A DNA stretch of 57,468 bases from Gammaproteobacteria bacterium (GCA_003235325.1 QJWQ01000136.1:1-57468); one strand, 5' to 3'; shown: positions 46,432-56,290, numbered from the stretch's first letter. The notes: generated from the sequence alone by a model not told the origin. Numbers and translations: made by a program.

Positions 46432-49113
46432 TCAATGAAGATTGCCAACGGATTCCGCCGCCATCAGTGTTGACACTTCCATATCCAGTGATTCCATGGC
46501 GGCACGGACAACTTCAGGATCCTGTTTCTGGATACAGATATGCACCTGGCGAACGGCCCGCTCCAGATCGGCCATCTTGAACAGACCGGCGATACCCAGC
46601 AGTTGGTGAACGTTGTCCCGCAGGGCCTCCTCCTGCCCCGCAGCCAGGGCATCGGCTGCGGCAATGGTCAGCTTGCGGATCTCCTTGCAGAAAAGCTCCC
46701 TGGATAGCATTGCAGAAGGCCTGGCGCCGGGGGCAGCGGTAATCTCGGCGCCACCGGTCAATTGCTGAATGGTTTTCAGCAGCCTGGCTTCATTGAGGGG
46801 CTTGAATACCAGTTCATTGGCGCCGGATCTGAAAATTTCCTCTTCCTCCTGCTTCAATACGTCGGCAGTCAGCATGATGACCGGGGTGTCGCGGTTGATA
46901 CACTCACTGTTGCGAATTTCCCTCACCACCTCGACGCCATTCATTTCCGGCATGTGGACATCGAGCAATATGATGTCATAGCTCTCCCTGTTGACATGGA
47001 CAATGGCCTCCCGGCCATTCTTTACCAGGTCGCAACGGGCGCCCGACTGGCTGAGCAAGGTCTCCAGCAGCAGTCCATTGAAGTCATTGTCCTCGGCGAT
47101 GAGAATCGACAACCGGTCCAGTGTCCGAGCTGACATCGTGTCTGTGGCCGAGGCGAGCCTGCCGGTCAGGGCAAACTTCAGTTCCGCCAGTGTAGGGGGC
47201 TTTCCGATGAAACTGATGGGCTCCAGGCTCTGACGCAGGTCGGTAACCAGAGACATGCCCCCCTCCTCGAGCCGGGTCAGCACCAGGATTGGCACCGGGG
47301 TCAGGTCCCGCAGCCTTTGTAAATGTAACTGGGCGTTTGCCGATGGCTGGGTTACCGGGTTGGAGTAGATCACCATGTCGGGCGTCATTTCGTCGGGAGT
47401 AATGGCCAGGTCGTCAAAGCTTTCACAGGAGATGATATGGTCTACCTGACGGGAGAGCAGATGTTCCAGTGCTTCCCGTGAAAGGGGATTGGGGTCATAG
47501 AGGAGGATATTTCCGGAACAGGATGGCTGGGGGGCGGTTTCCTCCGTGACACTGCCTCTGGCCAGGGGCAGCGTTACGGTAAAGCATGAGCCCCGGCCCA
47601 CGGTGGAGTTCAGGGCAATTTTGCCCCCCATCAGGGAGACCAGGTTATTAACAATGGCGAGACCGAGACCGGTGCCGCCAAAACGGCGGGATATGGAATT
47701 GTCCGCCTGGGTAAAGGCATCGAATACCTGTTGCCTTACATTATCGGCGATGCCGATACCGGTATCCTGGACCTGGATGGTAATCCTGGCATCTGACCTG
47801 GAACTGGAGTGCCTCAGTACACGTACCAGTACATAGCCTTCGTCGGTAAACTTGATGGCATTGGAAATGAGGTTAAAGACAATCTGGCGAATACGCAGGC
47901 TGTCCCCCTCGAGTGCCAGGGGCACCTCCGGAGAGATGTCCAGAATCAGTTCCAGGCCCTTGGCATGGGCGCTGGGGGCCATCAGGGAAACCGGGTTTTC
48001 AATGCAGTCGGCCAGATCCATGGGCCTGGATTCCAGCTCCACATTGCCGGACTGCAGTCGGGTTATGGCCAGAATATCGTCAATCAGTTGCAGCAATTGA
48101 CGCGCGGCCTGGTCGATGATGGCGCAATAGCGTTTGTCATTGGTGCTCAGATCGGATTCGCTCAACAGGCGAATAAAGCCCTGAATGGCGGTAATCGGGG
48201 TGCGCAATTCATGGCTCATCTGGGCCAGAAAGTCGCCCTTGGCCTTGTTGCCCGCCTCGGCCTCCTGGCGGGCCCTGTCCAGAAGTTCATTTTTCTTGCG
48301 AAGATCATTCAGGGTCGATTGCAATTTTACGGTGGCGAAATCCACCTGTTTTTCCAGGCTGTTCCTGCTGGCAGCCACCGATGCTGCCAGGTGGTTGATG
48401 CCTCTTGCCAGGTCGGCCAGTTCATCCCGGGTGGTGGCCTCGACCCGGGTCGACAGATCGCCCTTTTGCATTTCCCGAACAGCCCGGGTGAGGCGGGTCA
48501 GTGGTCGAACCACGGTGATGCCCAGATACCAGCTGAGCAGGCCGGTAATTATCAGGATAGCAAAGCCGATACCCAGGTTTTCCCTGAGCAGCTCCCGGCC
48601 CCTGGCTATGCTGATAGAGCGGTCCATGGCGACAAGCACCAGACCTATCATTTCCGTCGGCGCCGATGTGTTGCGCTCCTCGGCGTAATCACTGACATCC
48701 AGACCGGCCAGGAAAACCGGGCGTTCAAAATAGAGGTATCTGCCATCCGCCGACTGGTATTCCTGGCGTTCGGGATGCTGCGGTATGTCCGAAAAGCCGG
48801 GACTGGTGGCCAGGGGATGTCGTTCAGGGTCCAGAAAGGCGACGCCATGGAGGCCGGTTATCCGATGAGCCGAGGATGCCAGAGAAGCCAGCAAATCCCG
48901 ATTGCCGGAGTACAGGGCAAAATCGGAAATTGTGGCCAGGTAATCGGCTGTGCTGCGTCCGGACATCTGCAGTGACTGCTCGATTTCCCTGTGTTCAGAG
49001 CGAATGATATGGAAGGTCAGCACCAGGGTGATCGCTACCAGCGGCAGAATGGTGAGTACCATCAGGCGGCGGGTGATGGACTGGCGCAACAGGTTGAGAG
49101 GATTCAGAGTCAT
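46432..49113 (-). CDS. Hybrid sensor histidine kinase with HPt domain (BarA-like layout)
   Basis: 893 residues. Membrane helix about 18-37; periplasmic sensor about 38-177 of the CHASE8/Cache-like sort; second helix about 178-202; HAMP about 200-255; HisKA with phospho-accepting His301 (MSHELRTP); ATPase domain with DTGIGI and GGTGLGLAI. A degenerate receiver follows (ILLYDPNP, with SNP where the Asp should be), then a true receiver with Asp718 (LLDVHMPEMNG) and an HPt domain with His836 (HQLLGIAGLF). Its start overlaps the stop of the binding-protein gene by four bases. No response regulator is adjacent, so output probably goes to a regulator encoded elsewhere. Confidence 0.93.
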   Translation of the reverse strand: MTLNPLNLLRQSITRRLMVLTILPLVAITLVLTFHIIRSEHREIEQSLQMSGRSTADYLATISDFALYSGNRDLLASLASSAHRITGLHGVAFLDPERHPLATSPGFSDIPQHPERQEYQSADGRYLYFERPVFLAGLDVSDYAEERNTSAPTEMIGLVLVAMDRSISIARGRELLRENLGIGFAILIITGLLSWYLGITVVRPLTRLTRAVREMQKGDLSTRVEATTRDELADLARGINHLAASVAASRNSLEKQVDFATVKLQSTLNDLRKKNELLDRARQEAEAGNKAKGDFLAQMSHELRTPITAIQGFIRLLSESDLSTNDKRYCAIIDQAARQLLQLIDDILAITRLQSGNVELESRPMDLADCIENPVSLMAPSAHAKGLELILDISPEVPLALEGDSLRIRQIVFNLISNAIKFTDEGYVLVRVLRHSSSRSDARITIQVQDTGIGIADNVRQQVFDAFTQADNSISRRFGGTGLGLAIVNNLVSLMGGKIALNSTVGRGSCFTVTLPLARGSVTEETAPQPSCSGNILLYDPNPLSREALEHLLSRQVDHIISCESFDDLAITPDEMTPDMVIYSNPVTQPSANAQLHLQRLRDLTPVPILVLTRLEEGGMSLVTDLRQSLEPISFIGKPPTLAELKFALTGRLASATDTMSARTLDRLSILIAEDNDFNGLLLETLLSQSGARCDLVKNGREAIVHVNRESYDIILLDVHMPEMNGVEVVREIRNSECINRDTPVIMLTADVLKQEEEEIFRSGANELVFKPLNEARLLKTIQQLTGGAEITAAPGARPSAMLSRELFCKEIRKLTIAAADALAAGQEEALRDNVHQLLGIAGLFKMADLERAVRQVHICIQKQDPEVVRAAMESLDMEVSTLMAAESVGNLH

Positions 49114-50066
49114 CGATCTGTAAGCTTTATTTTATCCAGTTCATCGATCAGTTGATTGGTAGCAGGCAGTTTAATCCCCAGGGAACGGGCGACGGCGGCA
49201 TTGGTCAATAATTGGTAATAGGCAGGAAAATAACTGGCGAACGATAGCCTGTCTGCGCCCTGAAGCCAACCGGCAACAAGCTCACCCCCCTGCCTGCCGA
49301 TATCAGCCGGGGACGAGAAAATCGAGATCAGCGCCCCGGCCTCGGTATAGGATCGGGAAAAACCGATAACCGGAATATGCCGCCGATAGCTGAGGTACAG
49401 GACCCATTTGGCGATGCTGCGATTGAATACGGACTGATCGGGAATGGCCACAAACAGCTCGGATTTGTCGATGACGGGGGTTATGACCGCAATCGGATTT
49501 TTGTCCTGGTTGAGGGTGGCCTGATTCAGGTGCAGATGCTGTTTTTCCACTGCATCAGAGAAGCCTCGGCTGTGGACTGTCGAGGTCGGACCGAAGACGG
49601 TGCCGATTTCATGAACCCCAGGCTTGATCAACCTGGCCAGGGCAATGAGGCGGTCGAAGGGCTGGTCGATAAAGACCGCTGCTCGAGGCGTGGTGCCGCC
49701 CGGATACTCCTGAAGCAGTTGTTGCCAGGTGAGGCTGGGTATAAACAGGCTGAGCAACGGGGATCGTGGCCAATGTTGCAGGGCGTGGCGAGTGGCTTCA
49801 ACGCCAACGGCCACCAGGAGTTCACCGGCCATCGGTTCGGCCATTGCTCCTTGCCGCACGTCGAACCGCGCTATGGCCGGGTTGAGGTCCTGCCTGGCGA
49901 GTTCACTCACCAGAGCCTGCTCTACCAGTTTCGAGTAGGTTGAATTACCAGCGAAAAGCAGCTGTACCCGGGCATCCTTAACCGGTTGGGCCTGTACTGC
50001 AGCGGTCCATGCGATGGCGCACAGCCAAATCAAGGCCGACAGCAGCAGAGTCCCTCTGCATTTCAT
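49110..50066 (-). CDS. Periplasmic ABC-type substrate-binding protein (PF04392-like), likely sensor partner
   Basis: 318 residues from ATG 50064-50066, chosen because AGGAGG stands upstream and the signal peptide then starts normally (MKCRGTLLLSALIWL). Cleavage near VQAQP. The mature protein is a two-lobe periplasmic binding fold like the ABC_sub_bind group (VQLLFAGNSTYSKLVEQAL; RHIPVIGFSRSYTEAGALISIFSSP; DIGRQGGELVAGWL). No permease or ATPase gene is near; instead the gene overlaps the hybrid kinase start by four bases. I infer a ligand-sensing partner of the kinase, as LuxP is for LuxQ. Ligand unknown. Confidence 0.85.
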   Translation of the reverse strand: MKCRGTLLLSALIWLCAIAWTAAVQAQPVKDARVQLLFAGNSTYSKLVEQALVSELARQDLNPAIARFDVRQGAMAEPMAGELLVAVGVEATRHALQHWPRSPLLSLFIPSLTWQQLLQEYPGGTTPRAAVFIDQPFDRLIALARLIKPGVHEIGTVFGPTSTVHSRGFSDAVEKQHLHLNQATLNQDKNPIAVITPVIDKSELFVAIPDQSVFNRSIAKWVLYLSYRRHIPVIGFSRSYTEAGALISIFSSPADIGRQGGELVAGWLQGADRLSFASYFPAYYQLLTNAAVARSLGIKLPATNQLIDELDKIKLTDR

Positions 50067-50163
50067 TGCCTTTCGCCTCCTGGCGCTCTTCGGTGACACC
50101 TGTAATTGTGCACGAAATCCTTTGAAATCAATAATCAGGATCTGATTTCGGAGTCAAGCACTG

Positions 50164-52290
50164 TTAGTGCAGCTTGATTTCGACTTGCAGGTACAGTCGA
50201 GTCTGGAACAGGTTGTTGTCGTTGTATTCCGAATAGGTATCCCCCAGGTTCTGGGCGATCAACCTGACATTGCCCTCGTCATCGCCAAAAGGAAAACGGT
50301 AGCTGATCTGTGCATCGACCCGAGTGAAGCTGTCTATGCTGTCGCCATCGGCCCAGCGAACCGGTGATTGATGGTACAGGAAAACCGACCCGGACCAGTT
50401 GCCGCCAAATTTCTGATTAACCAGAATGCCACCCGAGTGACGGGCCATGCGGTCATCGAAATCGCGGTATTCCGGTACCGGTCCCAGTCGGTCAAGGCGC
50501 CTGCTGTCCAGATCCAGATGGGTGTAGTGGAGCCGCAACAGGGTGCCCTGAATCGGCCGGTACGACATCTGCAGTTCCAGGCCGTTGGTATTCCACTCGG
50601 CACTGTTGGCGGTGACAGACTGGTAGGGATCAAACAGGGAGGTGGGTGAATCGGTGGGGATCTGGTAGTCGTCGAGGCCATTGCGAACCTCTTCCCGAAA
50701 CAGGCCAATATCAAGGCTCAGCCCCGTTTCCGGCCAGAAGCCGATATAGCTGAGTTCGTAACGGTCCAGGGTCTCCTCGCCGAGATGGTCACCCGCCTGC
50801 CGAAATGCCTCAAAGACAAAGTCGTCAAAACGGCCGACGTTAAATTCATTGGCTTCCACCAGGGAAGGCGCGCGGTTGCCCCGGGCATAGGCTGCCCGCA
50901 ATGTCTGGCCAGGATCGATAAAATAGTTGGCCGAAACCCTGGGCGACACCAGGGTGCCGACAAAGGTATCTTCCATCATGAGGCCGGCATTGATCATCAG
51001 GGATCGGGACGGCTGCCATTCTCCCTGGCCAAACAGCCGAAAGGCGTGTTCATCGATGCAGTCATTCCGGCCAAACAGGGCTTCTCCCTGAACCTGTTCA
51101 ACACGGCCGCCCAGCCCCCAGACCATGCGCAAGCGGTTGCTGAATTGCAGCTGTTGTTCCAATTCGATGTCGTAGCGCTCGGAGCGAATGTGACGAAACC
51201 CCTCGATCACGTCGTGATCCAGTAGCGGCAGCAGGTCGGCGATAACGGTGGAATCCGTGCCAAATTGGGCGGCGAAATCATCGATAAGCGCATCGGGTAC
51301 CGGGTCCAGCTGGCGAATAAAAGCCGCCGTTTCGGCATCGAGGCCAATCAGCGACCACACGGGACCCAGGTTGACAAAGTTGTCGCCTGTCAGCAGGTTG
51401 TGATAGCCGTGAATTTTGATTTCGTTGCCTGAAGGCATGACGTGGGTCCACTTCAGGGACTGGAAGCTGCCCTCCAGTTGCGCCGGGGCGAATTCATCCG
51501 GGTGGTCGGCATCGCCCCAGCCGATATGGCTGTGAGAAAAGCCCAGTTGCAGATCCAGGACATCGCTGAGATTGGGGGTGTAAATTCCGCGGAAATTGCT
51601 CTGTATGGCCTCCTCGCCGTCTTCCAGACGTCCCGACGGTACTGACGGAAAACCGCTGTTGTGGCGGTAATCCAGCGTCATCTGGTAGTTCATGTTGGCC
51701 GCCATGTTCTCGTAATGCAGGGTGGCGTTGCGGGTGGAGAGATCACCACCGGTCAGGTTGACGGCGAGGCCATCGGCCCGCACCGGTTTGCGGGTGACGA
51801 TATTGACGGCCCCGGTAAAGGCGTTGGAACCGTGGGCCGGAGCGCTTGAACCCCGCGCAATTTCGATATATTCGACATCGGACAGGGCAATTCCCAGGGT
51901 GCCCCAGTTGACCGCAGATAACAGTGGCTCGTAAACCGAACGGCCGTCGACCATGACTTCCATGTGGTTGGGAAATTCCCGGCCGATGCCGTGGTAACTG
52001 ATACCAAAACGGTGGTTATTGATGTAGTAGGCCTGGAACCCCGGAACCAGGCGAAACACGTCGACCCAGGTCTGGGCGCCGGCGTCCTCGATCAATTCCC
52101 GGTCGACGACGGTGACGCTGACCGGGGTCTGATTGCTCCCCTGAAGCATTCTGGAAGCAAAGGTAACGGCTGGAATCTCGCCGAAAACATCCTCTTCCGA
52201 CAACAGGGAATCATCGGCAGTTGCACTGGCCAGGGGTATGGCGAGAATAAAAAAAGCGGAAAGTTGAAACTGGCTGGCTCGAATCGTCAT
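50164..52290 (-). CDS. TonB-dependent outer-membrane receptor
   Basis: About 708 residues. Signal peptide, then the plug domain (TPVSVTVVDRELIEDAG ... HGSNAFTGAVNIVTRKP) and a beta-barrel ending in the aromatic-alternating LYLQVEIKLH. No clear TonB box is visible before the plug (DVFGEIPAVTFASR), as in several related receptors. ATG 52288-52290 is preferred for a compact signal peptide with AAAGG upstream; ATG 52318-52320 would add ten residues and has no ribosome-binding site. The gene lies 97 bases upstream of the binding-protein and kinase genes on the same strand, suggesting import or capture of the signal that they sense. Ligand unknown. Confidence 0.9.
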   Translation of the reverse strand: MTIRASQFQLSAFFILAIPLASATADDSLLSEEDVFGEIPAVTFASRMLQGSNQTPVSVTVVDRELIEDAGAQTWVDVFRLVPGFQAYYINNHRFGISYHGIGREFPNHMEVMVDGRSVYEPLLSAVNWGTLGIALSDVEYIEIARGSSAPAHGSNAFTGAVNIVTRKPVRADGLAVNLTGGDLSTRNATLHYENMAANMNYQMTLDYRHNSGFPSVPSGRLEDGEEAIQSNFRGIYTPNLSDVLDLQLGFSHSHIGWGDADHPDEFAPAQLEGSFQSLKWTHVMPSGNEIKIHGYHNLLTGDNFVNLGPVWSLIGLDAETAAFIRQLDPVPDALIDDFAAQFGTDSTVIADLLPLLDHDVIEGFRHIRSERYDIELEQQLQFSNRLRMVWGLGGRVEQVQGEALFGRNDCIDEHAFRLFGQGEWQPSRSLMINAGLMMEDTFVGTLVSPRVSANYFIDPGQTLRAAYARGNRAPSLVEANEFNVGRFDDFVFEAFRQAGDHLGEETLDRYELSYIGFWPETGLSLDIGLFREEVRNGLDDYQIPTDSPTSLFDPYQSVTANSAEWNTNGLELQMSYRPIQGTLLRLHYTHLDLDSRRLDRLGPVPEYRDFDDRMARHSGGILVNQKFGGNWSGSVFLYHQSPVRWADGDSIDSFTRVDAQISYRFPFGDDEGNVRLIAQNLGDTYSEYNDNNLFQTRLYLQVEIKLH

Positions 52291-52512
52291 GTTGTCAATG
52301 GCCTTTGTTATTAGATCCATGTTGTTTTATTCGAGAACAAATTCCATGATAGCCATTTTTTCAAGTCCACGCGCCGCAAATAGCGGGGAAAAAGATCAAA
52401 AACCACTGTAATCAGCGGTGCCCGGCGGCAGACAGAGGGTGCCGGACGGTGGGGAATGCCCCTTTGGCCACCACCCCGTGTCCCCGGTAATACCCGGCTT
52501 CAGGAAGTTGGA

Positions 52513-53151
52513 ATGAGTATCGAACATCAGCGACGAGAATACCGCCATGGCAGACTGACCCGGGCCTCCCTCCGGGACTGCCCCTTTGACCAGTTTCAAC
52601 TCTGGCTCGATCAGACGGTCGACTCCGAGATCAGTGATCCGACGGCCATGTCCCTGGCCACAGTGAGCGCCGGGGGCCGGCCCTGGCAGCGGGTGGTACT
52701 GCTGAAGCGCTTCGACCGCAGGGGGTTTGTTTTTTACACCAACCTCGGCAGTCGCAAAGCCCTGGAAATTGCCGCCAATCCCCAGGTTTGCCTGCTCTTT
52801 CCATGGATGCCCATGGATCGCCAGGTCATTGTCGGCGGAATCGCCAGTCCCCTGGCCCGGGAGGATGTCCGCCAGTATTTTGCCACTCGCCCCAGGGGCA
52901 GTCAGTTGGCGGCCTGGGCTTCAAGGCAGAGCAGCGCCATCGACAACCGCCAGGCCCTCGAGGATCGCTACCGGCAAATGCAGGACAAATTTGCCGACAC
53001 CGAGGTGCCGCTGCCGGATTTCTGGGGAGGATACCTGGTGCAGCCGGACAGTTTTGAATTCTGGCAGGGAGGTGAGACCCGTCTTCACGACCGCTTTACC
53101 TATATCCTTGATGACGCCGGTGCCTGGCAAATCAACCGATTGTCGCCATGA
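52513..53151 (+). CDS. pdxH: Pyridoxamine 5'-phosphate oxidase
   Basis: FMN enzyme making pyridoxal 5'-phosphate; 212 residues from ATG 52513, which has AGGAAG upstream. FMN/PLP site segments: QRVVLLKRFDRRGFVFYTN, SRKALEIAANP, GSQLAAWASRQS and the C-terminal RLHDRFTYI...INRLSP, all diagnostic. A soluble homodimer. Divergent from the TonB-dependent receptor and convergent with the GlxA-like regulator. It supplies the cofactor of SerC and SpeA, both in this window, though no co-regulation is visible. Confidence 0.97.
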   Translation: MSIEHQRREYRHGRLTRASLRDCPFDQFQLWLDQTVDSEISDPTAMSLATVSAGGRPWQRVVLLKRFDRRGFVFYTNLGSRKALEIAANPQVCLLFPWMPMDRQVIVGGIASPLAREDVRQYFATRPRGSQLAAWASRQSSAIDNRQALEDRYRQMQDKFADTEVPLPDFWGGYLVQPDSFEFWQGGETRLHDRFTYILDDAGAWQINRLSP

Positions 53152-53241
53152 CCATTGGGGCATCTGCCATTGTTCGACATCGCATACTTAATCACCCCGC
53201 GATAATGTAGAACACTGTCGCTGTTATTGAGGCTCCGATTT

Positions 53242-54240
53242 TCAGGCTTCCTGTTTCCGGGCACTGAACAGTTTGGCCCGGACCGTTTCCCGGTACTGGC
53301 CAGGTGTGGTGTGAAACTGGCGACTGAACAACCGGGTAAAGTAGGAAACATCCTGGTAACCGCTGTGAGCGGCGACTTCCTGAATGCTGAGATTGGTTTT
53401 TTTCAATAAATCCCGGGCATTTTTCAGTCGCAGGGATTGCAGGTAGTCCACCGGTGCCGTGCCCGCGGCCGATCTGAAGCGGCGATTAAAGCTGCGAATA
53501 CTCATGCCAAACTGGCCGGCAACCGCCGGAATCGAAACCTTCCTGGGAAAGTTATCCTGCATCCATATCTGGGCCTGAAGAATGTCCTCGTCAGGATGTG
53601 ACTCCACTTCCTCTGCCAGATAGCGATTGGGCTCGAAACTGTCGCGGATTTCATGGAAAAAATTTCGTTCCACATTGTTTGCCACCGGCCGGCCATACCA
53701 GCGAAAAATAATGTGAATCATTACCTCTGCCAGGGAATTGATACTGGCGGTGCAATAGATATTGCCCGCCTGGGTAATGAAATACTGACGCTTGAGTTCG
53801 ACCACGGGAAAATCCCGCTGGAAGCGGTCAAAGTAATGCCAGTGGGTGGTGGCGGGCTTGCCGTCGAGCAGACCTGTTGCCGCGACAAAGCAGACCCCGG
53901 TGCCGACGGCGGTGATGATGGCGCCGGCGCCGTGTTGGGCCTTGAGCCATTCGAGACACTGGCTGTTTTGCAGGGCCTTGCGCGGATTGCGCCATTGGCC
54001 GGGCACAATCACCAGGTCGACATCGGGGCAGTCGGCAAAGGTGTGGGTCGGCTGTAACGAAAAACCGGAACAACTGTCAACGGCTTCCAGGCGGTCGGTG
54101 ACCCCGTGAATGACCAGTTGCGGTCGTTGCAGACGCATGCCAAGCGCCGTGGCCTCGGCGGTTCTGAGCATCTCCAGTGGCAGCGTAGCACTGGTGGCCA
54201 GCAGATTGTCGGATAGCAACACCGCGACGCGATAGTACAT
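53242..54240 (-). CDS. GlxA/FtrA-like AraC-family transcriptional regulator
   Basis: 332 residues from ATG 54238-54240 (GGGG six bases upstream). The N-terminal DJ-1/PfpI-like domain (1-200; VIVPGQWRNP, GLLDGKPATTHWHYFDRF) is joined to a C-terminal AraC-type double helix-turn-helix (about 230-325; SIPAVAGQFGMSIRSFNRRF, SIQEVAAHSGYQDVSYFTRLFSR). At the nucleophile elbow the usual Cys is Gly (AVGTGVCFVAA), so the domain is a ligand sensor rather than an enzyme. Divergent from fabY by 132 bases, so it may regulate that gene or itself. Confidence 0.9.
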   Translation of the reverse strand: MYYRVAVLLSDNLLATSATLPLEMLRTAEATALGMRLQRPQLVIHGVTDRLEAVDSCSGFSLQPTHTFADCPDVDLVIVPGQWRNPRKALQNSQCLEWLKAQHGAGAIITAVGTGVCFVAATGLLDGKPATTHWHYFDRFQRDFPVVELKRQYFITQAGNIYCTASINSLAEVMIHIIFRWYGRPVANNVERNFFHEIRDSFEPNRYLAEEVESHPDEDILQAQIWMQDNFPRKVSIPAVAGQFGMSIRSFNRRFRSAAGTAPVDYLQSLRLKNARDLLKKTNLSIQEVAAHSGYQDVSYFTRLFSRQFHTTPGQYRETVRAKLFSARKQEA

Positions 54241-54372
54241 ATATACCCCTGTACGCTCCTGCATGAATAAATTGGCCGGATTGTTTGAATATATGGCCTG
54301 ATCGCCCATTAAGCAACCGGTTAGTAGGCACTACACTTGAACGGATAAGTGAGATAACAGGAGATAACCGAA

Positions 54373-56268
54373 ATGACGGCACTTCCGGTGGTGGTGGGTT
54401 ACGGCGGCGTCAATGCCGCTGGCCGCAGTTCCTTTGACCAGGCCTATCGGCGCATGATTCTGGAGAGCCTGCCGGAAAAGGAGCGCCGGCGTACCCTGCT
54501 GGGGCTCGGGGCCATGATGGGCCTGATCAGCGGCGATTCTTCCGGCTATCGGGATAGTAATGGAGTCCAGATTACTGTGCCGGACCAGGCACTGGCCGAT
54601 GCCGTGGTCAATGGCACGCTGATCCGCCGTATAGAAAAAGACCTGTTTGATCCGGATTCCGTGCCGATGCACAAAACGGTGACCCTGAGGGGTGCGGCGG
54701 ACAAGAGTTTTCGCTTTGAAATTTCCAAACGGGATCTGCCCCAGCCGCTGCCGTCGAACTGGTTGCTCAGAGCCGTCGACAAGAATCACGTGGAGGTCAC
54801 GGTCGATGGCAAGGGTGAGTGGTTGATCCACGCCCGCCGGGATTTTCCGGTCAAGGCCGCAGGTCAGCTGCCCCGTGGATTTGACCCGGGCGCCCACTAC
54901 AATTCCCGGTTTCAGCCTCGAGGCCTGCAGATGGCCATTGTCGGCGCTTCCGATGCGGTGCATTCCATGGGCATTGGCTGGGATCGGGTCTGTTCCCGGG
55001 TGCATCCGGACGAGATCGGCGTCTACGCCAGCAGCGCTCTCAGCCAGATGAACGACGAGGCCTGGGGCGGGGTGCTCAAGTCCCGGCTCCAGGGTGTCCG
55101 GCCCAACTCCAAGCAGGTGCCCATGGCCCTGAACAGCATGCCGGCGGATTTCATCAATGCCTATGTGCTCGGCAGCCTCGGCCACACCGAGGCCATAGCC
55201 GGCGCCTGTGCCAGTTTCCTCTACAACCTGCAGGCGGCAATTCGAGATATCAGCCAGGGACGCCGCCGGGTGGCCATGGTCGGCGGTAGCGAAGCCCCCA
55301 TTACCCACGAGGTCATGGACGGTTTCTTTTCCATGAGCGCACTGGCATCCGACGATGCCCTGTGCAAGATCGACGGCGTTTCGCCCACAGATCCTCGCCT
55401 CTACAGTCGCCCCTTTGGCAACAATGCCGGATTTGCCATGGGCGAATCCAGCCAGTACGTGATCCTGATGGACGACGCCCTGGCCATCGAACTGGGTGCC
55501 GACATTCACGGCGCCGTGCCGGCGGTGTTCATGGATGCCGACGGCTTCAAGAAGTCCATTTCCAGCACCGGGCCCGGCAACTACATCACCTTTGCCAAGA
55601 CTGTCGGCATGGCCCGGGCCATCCTCGGCGATCACGCCCTGCGCCACAACAGCCTGGTCATGGCGCACGGCTCCAGTACGCCGTTGAACCGGGTGACGGA
55701 ATCGGAAATCTTCGACCGCATCGCCCATACCTTTGGCATAAGTGACTGGCCGGTCTGTGCCGTCAAGGCCTACCTGGGACATTCCATGGCCACGGCCAGC
55801 GGTGATCAGTTCGCGGCCGCCATCGGCGCCATGCGCCACGGCTGGGTGCCGGGAATCAAGACCATCAATAGCGTCGCCCCGGATGTGCACCAGAAACGGC
55901 TGAAAATTCCTCTCTGGGACCTCAATGTTGGCCCCGACCGAATGAGCATGGCCTTTATCAATGCCAAGGGTTTCGGTGGCAACAATGCCACCGGCCTGTT
56001 GTTGTCGCCTACCTGCACCGAAGCCATGCTGCACAAACGCCACAAAAAAGACTGGAAGGAGTACCTTGCCCTGAGGGAGGCAACTCGCGAGGCGGCCGCC
56101 GCCTATGAGCAGAAGGTGGACCAGGGCGATTTCCAGGTAATCTATCGTTTTGGCGAGGGCATGATCGCCGAGGAACAGCTGCAAATATCCGAGGACGCTC
56201 TGACTGTGCCCGGATACGCCCATCCGGTTAAGCTGCACTACCATAACCCCTACAAGGACATGTTTTAA
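54373..56268 (+). CDS. fabY: Beta-ketoacyl synthase FabY (fatty acid initiation)
   Basis: 631 residues, the size of the P. aeruginosa FabY that condenses acetyl-CoA with malonyl-ACP to start fatty acid synthesis in place of FabH. The thiolase-fold catalytic triad is present: Cys279 (AGACASFLYN), His432 (AHGSSTPLN) and His470 (KAYLGHSMATASG), with Lys465 beside it. The long N-terminal region (1-180) and the 50-residue helical tail are typical of this large subfamily. AGGAGATAACCGAA precedes the ATG. If fabH is missing from the genome this enzyme would be essential. Confidence 0.92.
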   Translation: MTALPVVVGYGGVNAAGRSSFDQAYRRMILESLPEKERRRTLLGLGAMMGLISGDSSGYRDSNGVQITVPDQALADAVVNGTLIRRIEKDLFDPDSVPMHKTVTLRGAADKSFRFEISKRDLPQPLPSNWLLRAVDKNHVEVTVDGKGEWLIHARRDFPVKAAGQLPRGFDPGAHYNSRFQPRGLQMAIVGASDAVHSMGIGWDRVCSRVHPDEIGVYASSALSQMNDEAWGGVLKSRLQGVRPNSKQVPMALNSMPADFINAYVLGSLGHTEAIAGACASFLYNLQAAIRDISQGRRRVAMVGGSEAPITHEVMDGFFSMSALASDDALCKIDGVSPTDPRLYSRPFGNNAGFAMGESSQYVILMDDALAIELGADIHGAVPAVFMDADGFKKSISSTGPGNYITFAKTVGMARAILGDHALRHNSLVMAHGSSTPLNRVTESEIFDRIAHTFGISDWPVCAVKAYLGHSMATASGDQFAAAIGAMRHGWVPGIKTINSVAPDVHQKRLKIPLWDLNVGPDRMSMAFINAKGFGGNNATGLLLSPTCTEAMLHKRHKKDWKEYLALREATREAAAAYEQKVDQGDFQVIYRFGEGMIAEEQLQISEDALTVPGYAHPVKLHYHNPYKDMF

Positions 56269-56290
56269 AATCCTTTATTCGCTGGATAAA

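Noticed and set aside
54331-56244. A 637-codon open frame antisense to fabY
   Set aside because: It mirrors the fabY codons on the opposite strand, has no recognisable domain and no ribosome-binding site; long antisense frames are expected in GC-biased genes.
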